Below, piece by piece: positions 1 through 5,578 of a stretch of 5,638 nucleotides of DNA. Position numbers and translations under genes: made by a program. A model generated the notes under the pieces. The model was not told the DNA's origin. It did not search any database and saw only the letters and a list, made by a program, of their open reading frames with translations. Origin of the DNA: Acidimicrobiia bacterium. Its GTDB lineage: Bacteria; Actinomycetota; Acidimicrobiia; Spongiisociales; UBA5794. Location of the stretch: positions 1 to 5,638 of the forward strand of contig JAOZMA010000157.1 of the NCBI GenBank assembly GCA_029934555.1, given 5' to 3'. Position 1 is the first letter of the stretch. The number at the start of each line of letters is the position of its first letter.

Positions 1-59
1 ACGGATTACGGACTACGGATTACGGACTACGGAATACGGAGTACGGAATACGGACTACG
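1..59. repeat. 7-bp tandem array, unit ACGGANT (8 full copies)
   Basis: Eight consecutive perfect-length heptamers start at position 1, so the array probably extends beyond the left edge. Six of the seven bases never change. The sixth base, at 6, 13, 20, 27, 34, 41, 48 and 55, reads T, C, T, C, A, G, A, C, so all four bases occur there. On the minus strand the unit reads TANTCCG, and the first unit after the P450 gene supplies its TAG stop codon (55-57). There are no spacers and no dyad, so this is neither a CRISPR nor a terminator. Its function is unknown. It is related to the array at 5579-5622. Confidence 0.93.
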
Positions 60-1263
60 CCGACAGGCTCACCGACTCGTAGCCGTGGATCACGAACGCG
101 GGCTTCCGTGTCGGAGCATCCACGAGTCTCAGGTTCGGCGTCAGCGCTGCCATGCGTTCCAGCGCCACGGAGAGTTCGAGGCGAGCGAGGGGCGCACCGA
201 TGCACGTGTGGATCCCTCCGCCGAAGGTGATGTGCGACGCGTCGCCTCGGTCGACCAGGAATTCATCGGGATCTTCGAAGTGGCGGGGATCGCGATTCGC
301 AGAACCGAAGAGCATCGCGATCTTGTCACCCCGTTCGAAGTCACGGCCGGCGTATGACACCCCATCAGCGAGAACCCAGCGTTCGAACAGCTGGAGCGGC
401 GGATCGAAGCGGATCATCTCTTCGATGGCCGTTCGCGAGGGAACCTGTGTTGAGCGGACGGACTCCCATGCGCCGGGCGAGTTGAGCAGAGAGACCAACC
501 CATTGCCGAGCGAGTTCACGGTTGCTTCGTGGCCGGCGTTGAGGAGCAGCACGATCGTTGAGATGATCTCGCTGTCGCTGAGGCGGCCATCCGACGTCTC
601 AACGGTGCAGAGACCGGAGATGAGGTCGTCGGTCGGTCTGGCCCTTCGTTCCGTGATGAGATCCCGGCACCACGACGCGAATTCCGCGGATGCCTGAACA
701 GCCGATGCGGCCTGGTCACCGGTCGTTTCGAGTTCGTACATCTTGACGATGCGATGGGACCAGTCGAGATACAGTGGCCAATCCTCGATCGGTGCGCCGA
801 GCAGTTCGGCGATCACGTGAATGGAGAACGGCTGGGCGAAGTCGGCGAGCAGATCGAACTGGGGGCGCTCCGACGCTTCGAGAAGCAGTCGATCCGCATG
901 TGCGGTGATCACCGGTCGCAATCCCTCGATCCTCTTCGGCGTGAACTCGCGATACACGAGTTGGCGCAAGCGGCGATGCTCCGGCGGTTCGAGCATCAGC
1001 AACGACCATTGTTCGACGTCGTTGTATGGACCCCAGTCGGATCTGAGCGGCGGTAGACCGACCTCCGCTCGGGACATGATCGGCTCTGGAACGCGACCCA
1101 GCCGCCGATCCCTCAACACTCGAAATATGTCGTCGTATCGCGTCAGGAACCATCGTGGTATGCCGTCTTCGCCCATTTGATCGAAGATCGGTGTGGCCTC
1201 GCGTGTGGCGTTGAGGACCGGATAGGGGTCTTGGAGGAATTCGGGGTCGGAGAAATCGATCAT
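55..1263 (-). CDS. Cytochrome P450 (bacterial soluble, class I type)
   Basis: 402-residue haem-thiolate monooxygenase, normal length for a cytosolic bacterial P450. It should insert one O2 atom into a hydrophobic substrate using electrons from a ferredoxin and reductase, neither of which is encoded here. Visible motifs are: C-helix HRRLR at 96-100 (haem propionate contacts), I-helix AGHEAT at 243-248, ExxR at Glu282-Arg285, and the haem loop FGGGIHTCIG at 347-356 with the iron ligand Cys354. The usual I-helix threonine (Thr252 of P450cam) aligns with Ala247, and a threonine follows at 248. I chose the start MIDFSDPEF because it gives the family N-terminus; the frame stays open 67 codons further, but that stretch crosses a hairpin and overlaps the upstream gene. 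No SD precedes the ATG, but a TACAGT box lies 5 bp upstream. The stop codon lies in the tandem array. There is no signal or membrane segment. The substrate cannot be told from sequence. Confidence 0.95.
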   Translation of the reverse strand: MIDFSDPEFLQDPYPVLNATREATPIFDQMGEDGIPRWFLTRYDDIFRVLRDRRLGRVPEPIMSRAEVGLPPLRSDWGPYNDVEQWSLLMLEPPEHRRLRQLVYREFTPKRIEGLRPVITAHADRLLLEASERPQFDLLADFAQPFSIHVIAELLGAPIEDWPLYLDWSHRIVKMYELETTGDQAASAVQASAEFASWCRDLITERRARPTDDLISGLCTVETSDGRLSDSEIISTIVLLLNAGHEATVNSLGNGLVSLLNSPGAWESVRSTQVPSRTAIEEMIRFDPPLQLFERWVLADGVSYAGRDFERGDKIAMLFGSANRDPRHFEDPDEFLVDRGDASHITFGGGIHTCIGAPLARLELSVALERMAALTPNLRLVDAPTRKPAFVIHGYESVSLSA

Positions 1264-1268
1264 GTTGC

Positions 1269-1274
1269 ACTGTA
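1269..1274 (-). promoter_or_regulatory. Candidate -10 box of a leaderless P450 transcript
   Basis: On the minus strand TACAGT is followed by five bases and then the P450 ATG, and no SD-like sequence is present. This TANNNT-to-ATG spacing is what leaderless actinobacterial genes show. No good -35 hexamer is visible; that position falls inside the 1280-1308 inverted repeat. Prediction only. Confidence 0.4.
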
Positions 1275-1279
1275 CGCGA

Positions 1280-1308
1280 ACGAGCCGCCGCGTGGAGCGG
1301 CGGCTCGT
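1280..1308 (-). terminator. GC-rich perfect hairpin between the DUF1508 gene and the P450
   Basis: Perfect 12-bp arms (1280-1291 and 1297-1308, ACGAGCCGCCGC and its complement) enclose a 5-base loop. It starts 14 bp after the stop codon of the DUF1508 gene, so it is placed to end that transcript. No T-run follows in the minus direction, so it would be a U-less hairpin of the kind common in high-GC bacteria. It also ends just upstream of the P450 -10-like box, so the same palindrome could be a repressor site for the P450 gene. Sequence alone does not separate the two roles. Confidence 0.5.
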
Positions 1309-1322
1309 CGACGAACGTTGAT

Positions 1323-1505
1323 TTACTTCTCTGGCTCGATGATGGGACCGTCGTACGTCCCATTGAGCAACTTCTCGAGCGTCGACCTTGCGGAAGCTCG
1401 CTTCGAGTATCCCTGACTCTGGGCCACGATCTGGCCGTTGGAGGCCTTCACTCGGAAAGCCCACTTTCCGTTTCGCTGCTGATAGAGCTCGCCTTTACCG
1501 GCCAT
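1323..1505 (-). CDS. Small DUF1508 / YegP-like protein
   Basis: 60 residues, complete. Residues 5-47 carry the DUF1508 (YegP) signature: an aromatic strand, then GKWAFRVKASNGQIVAQS (13-30), the GYS turn (32-34) and a short helix rich in Ala, Ser and Leu. Family structures show small beta-beta-beta-alpha units, often in tandem; this protein has one unit plus a charged tail (NGTYDGPIIEPEK). Biochemical function is unknown; family members are abundant small cytosolic proteins sometimes linked to stress. The start is secure: a strong SD, AAGGAGG (complement of 1516-1522), lies 10 bases before the ATG. It lies 80 bp downstream of msrB on the same strand, with a weak hairpin between, so it may be co-transcribed or have its own promoter. 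Family call is from pattern recognition. Confidence 0.87.
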   Translation of the reverse strand: MAGKGELYQQRNGKWAFRVKASNGQIVAQSQGYSKRASARSTLEKLLNGTYDGPIIEPEK

Positions 1506-1515
1506 TGAGTCTTTC

Positions 1516-1522
1516 CCTCCTT
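1516..1522 (-). promoter_or_regulatory. Strong ribosome binding site of the DUF1508 gene
   Basis: AAGGAGG on the minus strand, 10 bases from the ATG at 1505. It contrasts with the SD-less starts of the P450, msrB, aldehyde dehydrogenase and maf genes, and suggests high expression of the small protein. TANNNT-like boxes (TAAGGT, TATGTT) lie further upstream on the minus strand, but none has a convincing -35 partner. Confidence 0.8.
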
Positions 1523-1570
1523 AGGAATTAGTCAGACCTTAGCCCGCGAAACATATCCGTAGCGATTCTT

Positions 1571-1588
1571 TAGCGGAAGAGGCCGCTA
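1571..1588 (-). other. Small hairpin overlapping the msrB stop codon
   Basis: TAGCGG (1571-1576) and CCGCTA (1583-1588) form a perfect 6-bp stem with a 6-base loop, and the msrB TAG stop is part of the stem. On the minus strand the downstream sequence is not T-rich, so it is at most a weak terminator or a transcript-end stabiliser between msrB and the DUF1508 gene. Confidence 0.3.
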
Positions 1589-1978
1589 TTCGCCCGTTTC
1601 TCGCTCCAGATCGAGGGCCGCCGAGTTGATGCAGTAGCGCAGACCGGTGGGATTGGGCCCGTCATCGAAGACGTGTCCGAGGTGGGCGTCGCACGCAGCG
1701 CAGGTGACCTCGGTTCGCACGCTGAGAAGGCTGCGATCGGGTTTCGCTCCGACCGCCGTATCCGAAATCGGTTGCCAGAAGCTCGGCCAACCGCTCCTGG
1801 AGTCGTACTTGGTCTCACTCGAGAACAGTTCCGTGCCGCAGACAACGCAGCGGTATGCCCCGGCGTCTTTAGTGTCCCAATACTCGCCGGTGAAGGCCTG
1901 TTCCGTGCCAGATTCCTGGGTGACGTGGATCTGCATCGGTGACAGATCGGACAGGTCTCGTTCGTTGGTGTCGCTCAT
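1586..1978 (-). CDS. msrB: Peptide-methionine (R)-S-oxide reductase
   Basis: 130 residues, full length for a single-domain MsrB. It reduces the R-epimer of methionine sulfoxide in oxidised proteins in the cytosol; thioredoxin is the usual reductant. The protein shows the N-terminal family block (HVTQESGTEQAFTGEYWD, 18-35), two zinc-binding CxxC pairs (Cys44/Cys47 and Cys93/Cys96), GWPSF at 63-67, HLGHVFDDGP at 99-108, and the catalytic Cys116 in RYCINS. The resolving cysteine found in many MsrB proteins just before GWPSF is Ser62 here, and no other free cysteine exists, so Cys116 sulfenic acid must be reduced directly or by another partner. The ATG at 1978 gives the full domain; it has no SD but a TAGCCT box lies 6 bp upstream, suggesting a leaderless mRNA. 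It is divergent from the aldehyde dehydrogenase. Confidence 0.97.
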   Translation of the reverse strand: MSDTNERDLSDLSPMQIHVTQESGTEQAFTGEYWDTKDAGAYRCVVCGTELFSSETKYDSRSGWPSFWQPISDTAVGAKPDRSLLSVRTEVTCAACDAHLGHVFDDGPNPTGLRYCINSAALDLERETGE

Positions 1979-2001
1979 CGGGCGAGGCTACCGTCACGTC
2001 C
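1965..2001. promoter_or_regulatory. Compact divergent start region with overlapping -10-like boxes
   Basis: Only 23 bp (1979-2001) lie between the two start codons. On the plus strand TACCGT (1989-1994) stands 7 bp before the aldehyde dehydrogenase ATG, with a TTGGTG hexamer (1965-1970) 18 bp further upstream. On the minus strand TAGCCT (1990-1985) stands 6 bp before the msrB ATG. The boxes share the two bases 1989-1990, so polymerase could serve only one gene at a time. Neither start has an SD. The -35 of each promoter would lie inside the other gene's coding sequence. Pattern-based prediction. Confidence 0.45.
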
Positions 2002-3708
2002 ATGGATACGACGATGATCGATGACGCCATGGAAACCCTGGAAGCGAACAAGACCCGATGGGCTCGCCTGCCGGTCGCCACCAAAGTCCATCTTCTCGAC
2101 GGAATCCGCAAACGCGTCGGCGATGTCGCCCACGCTTGGGTCGCGGCAGCCGCCTCGGCGAAGCAGATCCCTCCCGATTCCCAACTCGTCGGGGAGGAAT
2201 GGACGAGCGGACCGTATGCGCTAGCGGCCGGCGCAGCTGCCCTGGCAGACACCCTCCGTCGGATCGACCAGGGAACACCCATTCTCGACGGCTACCCCGT
2301 GCGGCTGCTGCCTGATGGCCAGGTTGCGATCCGGGTGTTCCCTGCGAACTCCGAGGATCGGCTCTTCCTGAGCGCCCACACCGCTGAAGTGTGGATGCAA
2401 GAGGGCATCAAGGAAGAGGATCTCGAAGCTTCTGCAGCGTCCTTCTACCGAGAGGCTGATCCTGTTGGATCCGTTGCCCTGGTGCTGGGGGCAGGCAACA
2501 TCGCATCGATCGCTCCCCTCGATGTTCTCACGGAGCTTTTCAGCTACGGCGCCGTGACGGCGTTGAAGCTCAATCCGATCAACGCCTACCTCGGGGCTTA
2601 CTTCGAGGAGGTGTTCGAAGAACTGGTTGATGGCGGATTCGTCCGTTTCCTCTACGGGGGAGTCGAGGAGGGCGTCTACCTCACGCGGCATGAGATCGTG
2701 GAGCACATCCACATCACCGGTGCCGGCAAGACTCATGATGCCATCGTCTACGGCATGGGTGACGAGGGCGTACGTCGCAAGAAAGCCGACGACCCGGCCA
2801 TCTCCGTACCCGTGACCAGCGAACTGGGTGGAGTCGGGCCGACGATCGTGGTCGGCGGGGTGTGGTCGGATGCCGATCTGCGATACCAGGCCGCCCACAT
2901 CATGAGCCAGAAGCTCCACAACCATGGATTCAACTGCATCGCCTGCCAGGTGTTGGTTCTTCCTGAGGAGTGGGATCAGGCAGATGACCTCCTCGAAGCG
3001 ATGCGCGGTGTCGTGTCACAGGTCGGTGACCGGGGGGCCTACTACCCGGGTGCAGCGGATCGGCACGCGGAGGCCATCGCCGATCACGTCGACGCTGAGA
3101 TCCTGACCAACGGCGCCGGGCCGGTCACGTTCATCACCGATCTCGATCCCTCGAGCAGCGACGACGTGTGCTTCACCACTGAGTTCTTCGGTGCCGTGCT
3201 GGGCGTCGTCCGACTCCCTGGGGCCGACACGGAGAGGTACCTCGCCAATGCGGTTGCGTTTGCCAACGAGACCCTCGAAGGCAATCTCGGGGCCAACCTG
3301 ATCATCCACCCCGCGACCGCCAAACAGGACGCGGCCGCTCTGGAGCGCGCCATCCATGACCTTCGTTACGGCACAATCGCCGTCAACACCTGGGTCGGTG
3401 TTGCCTTCGCCCTGAATCGTGGAACCTGGGGTGCGTTCCCCGGGAATGCACGCAATAACATCGAATCAGGATCCGGCGTGGTGCACAACTCCCTCATGCT
3501 GGAAGGGACCGAACGCACCGTGGTCCGCGGCGCATTCGCCCCGTTCCCCCGCACGCTGAGACAGGGAGTGGTTCACACCGAACCCACTCCCCCGTTCTTC
3601 GTCACCCACCGACAGTCCGCACGTCTTGGCGAACTGCTGACCGAAGCGGTCGTATCAGGATCGCGCAAGAGAATTCCAGCGATCGTCGCCACAGCGATGC
3701 GGGGCTGA
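2002..3708 (+). CDS. Atypical aldehyde dehydrogenase superfamily protein
   Basis: 568 residues, NAD(P)-dependent aldehyde dehydrogenase fold, longer than the usual 450-500. Recognisable landmarks in order are: a Rossmann segment with VLGAGNIASIAP at 161-172 (Asn166 in the place of the oxyanion Asn), KLNPINA with Lys189 (cofactor ribose contact), ITGAGKT at 238-244 in place of FTGS, SELGG with the general base Glu274, the nucleophile Cys312 in HGFNCIAC, EFFG at 394-397, and a VNTW/GAFPG block at 461-480. The usual GQxC around the nucleophile is GFNC here. About 90 residues after 480 have no counterpart that I recognise. The frame is open 21 codons further upstream, but those codons lie across the msrB start; the ATG at 2002 is preferred because TACCGT lies 7 bp before it. 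There is no SD. The gene stands alone, divergent from msrB and convergent with maf. Oxidation of an aldehyde to an acid, or acyl-CoA reduction, is possible; the substrate is unknown. Confidence 0.85.
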   Translation: MDTTMIDDAMETLEANKTRWARLPVATKVHLLDGIRKRVGDVAHAWVAAAASAKQIPPDSQLVGEEWTSGPYALAAGAAALADTLRRIDQGTPILDGYPVRLLPDGQVAIRVFPANSEDRLFLSAHTAEVWMQEGIKEEDLEASAASFYREADPVGSVALVLGAGNIASIAPLDVLTELFSYGAVTALKLNPINAYLGAYFEEVFEELVDGGFVRFLYGGVEEGVYLTRHEIVEHIHITGAGKTHDAIVYGMGDEGVRRKKADDPAISVPVTSELGGVGPTIVVGGVWSDADLRYQAAHIMSQKLHNHGFNCIACQVLVLPEEWDQADDLLEAMRGVVSQVGDRGAYYPGAADRHAEAIADHVDAEILTNGAGPVTFITDLDPSSSDDVCFTTEFFGAVLGVVRLPGADTERYLANAVAFANETLEGNLGANLIIHPATAKQDAAALERAIHDLRYGTIAVNTWVGVAFALNRGTWGAFPGNARNNIESGSGVVHNSLMLEGTERTVVRGAFAPFPRTLRQGVVHTEPTPPFFVTHRQSARLGELLTEAVVSGSRKRIPAIVATAMRG

Positions 3709-3714
3709 ACCGGC

Positions 3715-4287
3715 CTATCGCGTTGGATCGACGCCCGCTCTGCTCAATCCTGCAACGATCGGCCGAAGAGGCAGGCCGATGACATTGCTGCGCGAACCCG
3801 CGACACCGCTCACGAAGCGCGCCCCTTCTCCCTGGAGTGCGTAGCCACCGGCCTTGTCGAGTGGCTCCCCCGACCGCGCGTACTCATCGGCCTCGTCCCG
3901 GGTCACGGGGTGCATCGAGACCAGCGCCGTGTCGAAGCCGTCCTCGACGATGGCTCCGCTGAGAGCGATTGCCCACCCGGTGATCACCAGGTGGGTGCGG
4001 CCTGCGATCAAGAGGAGCATGTCGGCGGCAGCAGCCTCGTTCTCGGGCTTGCCGAGGATCTCTCCGTCGAGGACCACCGTCGTGTCGGCGCCCAGGACGA
4101 CTGTTCCCTCGTCTGCGTCGACCGCCAACGCCTTCTCTCCGGCGAGGCGAACGGCCATGCGATCGGGATCCTCACCTGCCACGACCTTCTCATCGATCCC
4201 CGGTGTCTCGACAGAGAACTCGAAGCCTGCCACCGACAGCAACAGACGACGGCGAGGTGATGAACTTGCGAGGATCAACGGTGTCAC
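3715..4287 (-). CDS. maf: Maf-family nucleotide pyrophosphatase
   Basis: 190 residues, normal for the family. Maf proteins hydrolyse non-canonical or specific nucleoside triphosphates to monophosphates plus pyrophosphate in the cytosol and are linked to septum inhibition and nucleotide-pool cleaning. The motifs are complete: SSSPRR at 8-13, GADTT at 66-70 with the catalytic-type Asp68, GKPEN at 79-83, EPLDKAGGYALQGEGA at 141-156 and SNVIGLPL at 167-174. The DKAGxYxxQG form is that of the YhdE-like dTTP/UTP pyrophosphatase branch rather than the YceF (7-methyl-GTP) branch, so dTTP and UTP are the likely substrates (inference). The start codon is GTG; it puts the LILASSSPRR strand at the usual distance from the N-terminus. 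No SD is visible. Its stop lies 6 bp from the stop of the convergent aldehyde dehydrogenase, leaving no room for a terminator. Confidence 0.95.
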   Translation of the reverse strand: MTPLILASSSPRRRLLLSVAGFEFSVETPGIDEKVVAGEDPDRMAVRLAGEKALAVDADEGTVVLGADTTVVLDGEILGKPENEAAAADMLLLIAGRTHLVITGWAIALSGAIVEDGFDTALVSMHPVTRDEADEYARSGEPLDKAGGYALQGEGARFVSGVAGSRSNVIGLPLRPIVAGLSRAGVDPTR

Positions 4288-4321
4288 ACGGACAGTTTCG
4301 CAGGCTTGGGCATCGATGCGG

Positions 4322-4348
4322 TACGGTGACCGTCACTCGCTCGGAGGA
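4322..4348 (+). promoter_or_regulatory. Acyl-CoA dehydrogenase -10 box, palindromes and SD
   Basis: TACGGT (4322-4327) is a TANNNT -10 candidate. Two overlapping dyads cover its 3' part and the expected transcription start: ACGGT-G-ACCGT (4323-4333) and GTGAC-C-GTCAC (4326-4336). This is a plausible site for a regulator such as the TetR-type repressors that often control acyl-CoA dehydrogenases (inference). The SD GGAGGA (4343-4348) precedes the ATG by 3 bases, which is close. No clear -35 is seen; TTCGCA at 4297-4302 is 19 bp from the -10 box. Confidence 0.45.
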
Positions 4349-4351
4349 ACC

Positions 4352-5497
4352 ATGAAACGCATCATCTTCGAAACCGAGCACGACGTATTCCGAGAGAGCG
4401 TCGTTCACTTCGTCGATTCGCAGATTCTGCCGTTCCACGAGCAATGGAGCGAGGCGGGGAAGGTCGACAAGGCCATGTTCCGTGCAGCCGGAGCACAGGG
4501 TCTCCTCGGGATGGCCATTCCCGAGCGCTTTGGTGGCGGCGGGGTTGACGATTTCCGTTACAACGCTGTGATCGACGAGGTCGTAACTGGCTCCGGAGCG
4601 GCCTCGTCTGGGGTCTGTATCACGCTCCACAACGATGTATGCATCCCCTATTTCCTCGCATATGCGAGCGAAGAGCAGCAGGATCGCTGGTTCCCCGGCC
4701 TCGTCACGGGCGAACTCATGACGGCGATCGCGATGACGGAACCGGGGACCGGGTCTGACCTCGCCGCAATCGCAACAACCGCAGTGCTCGATGGCGACTG
4801 CTACATCCTCAACGGTTCCAAGACGTTCATCACCAGTGGCGTCAACGCAGACCTCGTGATCATCGTCGCCCGGACCGGTCCCGACCCCCATGGTGGCCTC
4901 ACCCTCGTGGTTGTCGAAGACGGCATGGAAGGCTTCGAGAAGGGACGCAACCTCGACAAGATGGGTATGCATGCACAGGACACGGCTGAGATGTTCTTCT
5001 CGGATGTGCGGGTTCCCGTCGCCAATCGCCTCGGCTCGGAGGGGATGGGTTTCATGCAACTCATCGGGAACCTCCCACAGGAGCGTCTGAGCATCGCAGT
5101 TGGTGCCGTAGCTGCAGCCGAGGCCGCCCTCGACCTTACGATCGCCTACGCGAAGGAGAGATCAGCGTTCGGCCGCCCGATCGGTCGCTTCCAACACAAT
5201 CGATTCGTGCTTGCCGAACTCAAGACCGAGGTCGACATCGGGAGGGTCTTCGTGGACCGGCTCCTGGCAGAGCACGTTGCCGGCACGCTGACGATCGAGC
5301 AGGCAGCTGAGGCCAAGTGGTGGACGACGGAGATGCTGAAACGAGTCGTGGACGCAGGCGTGCAGATGCACGGCGGATACGGCTACATGATGGAGTACCC
5401 GATCGCACACGCCTACCTCGATGCGAGGGTCCAGACGATCTACGGCGGCACGACAGAGATCATGAAGGAGATCATCGGAAGAGGAATGGGTCTTTAG
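4352..5497 (+). CDS. Acyl-CoA dehydrogenase, long-chain (LCAD) type
   Basis: 381 residues, full length. This FAD flavoenzyme makes the alpha,beta double bond in an acyl-CoA in the first step of beta-oxidation and passes electrons to electron-transfer flavoprotein. It shows the N-terminal helical domain, family signature 1 (AMTEPGTGSD, 127-136), the GSKTFIT strand (155-161), the ERSAFGRPI segment (269-277), and signature 2 (QMHGGYGYM, 338-346) followed by DARVQTIYGGTTEIMKEII. The catalytic glutamate of medium- and short-chain enzymes (in IYEG) is Gly365 here. Glu244 in LPQERL matches the alternative base position of isovaleryl-CoA and long-chain dehydrogenases, and the IYGGT-EIMKE ending is typical of LCAD. 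Substrate is therefore probably a long-chain or branched acyl-CoA. The start is set by GGAGGA and MKRIIFETEHDVFR, the usual N-terminus; the frame is open much further upstream across maf but that is antisense sequence. Confidence 0.95.
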   Translation: MKRIIFETEHDVFRESVVHFVDSQILPFHEQWSEAGKVDKAMFRAAGAQGLLGMAIPERFGGGGVDDFRYNAVIDEVVTGSGAASSGVCITLHNDVCIPYFLAYASEEQQDRWFPGLVTGELMTAIAMTEPGTGSDLAAIATTAVLDGDCYILNGSKTFITSGVNADLVIIVARTGPDPHGGLTLVVVEDGMEGFEKGRNLDKMGMHAQDTAEMFFSDVRVPVANRLGSEGMGFMQLIGNLPQERLSIAVGAVAAAEAALDLTIAYAKERSAFGRPIGRFQHNRFVLAELKTEVDIGRVFVDRLLAEHVAGTLTIEQAAEAKWWTTEMLKRVVDAGVQMHGGYGYMMEYPIAHAYLDARVQTIYGGTTEIMKEIIGRGMGL

Positions 5498-5568
5498 ATC
5501 GGAGTAGAGCAGTAGACCAGTAGATCAGTAGATCAGTAGATCAGTAGACCAGTAGACCAGTAGATCAG
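5495..5568 (+). repeat. 8-bp tandem array, unit TAGANCAG (8 copies)
   Basis: Eight in-phase octamers run from 5505 to 5568. Seven bases per unit are constant; the fifth reads G, C, T, T, T, C, C, T. A degenerate unit (TAGATCGGAG, 5495-5504) precedes them, and its TAG is the stop codon of the acyl-CoA dehydrogenase, so the array starts exactly at the end of the gene. It is poorer in G+C than the genes. There is no dyad symmetry and no spacers. Function unknown. Confidence 0.93.
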
Positions 5569-5578
5569 CCAGAGTTCT

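Noticed and set aside
1264..1464. 67-codon N-terminal extension of the P450
   Set aside because: It overlaps the DUF1508 gene and crosses the hairpin; the Arg/Ser-rich sequence is unlike any P450 N-terminus, and MIDFSDPEF is a normal start.
1519..1542. Direct repeat CCTTAG (1519-1524 and 1537-1542) upstream of the DUF1508 gene
   Set aside because: Only 6 bp and one copy is part of the SD; not distinguishable from chance.
1939..2001. 21-codon N-terminal extension of the aldehyde dehydrogenase
   Set aside because: It is antisense to the msrB N-terminus and has no SD; the ATG at 2002 has a well-placed TACCGT box.
2221..2925. Minus-strand open frame (234 codons) inside the aldehyde dehydrogenase
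   Set aside because: Typical high-GC antisense frame; no recognisable domain and no start signal.
3854..4351. Open frame upstream of the acyl-CoA dehydrogenase start
   Set aside because: It is the antisense of maf, low in complexity and Ser/Arg-rich; the ATG at 4352 has an SD and the family N-terminus.
4190..5059. Long minus-strand open frame (289 codons) across the dehydrogenase
   Set aside because: It is a shadow of the acyl-CoA dehydrogenase, rich in His, Glu and Asp without family motifs, and overlaps the maf start.
55..5497. P450, aldehyde dehydrogenase and acyl-CoA dehydrogenase as one catabolic cluster
   Set aside because: They lie on different strands, are split by housekeeping genes and have separate start regions; no ferredoxin or other pathway gene is present.
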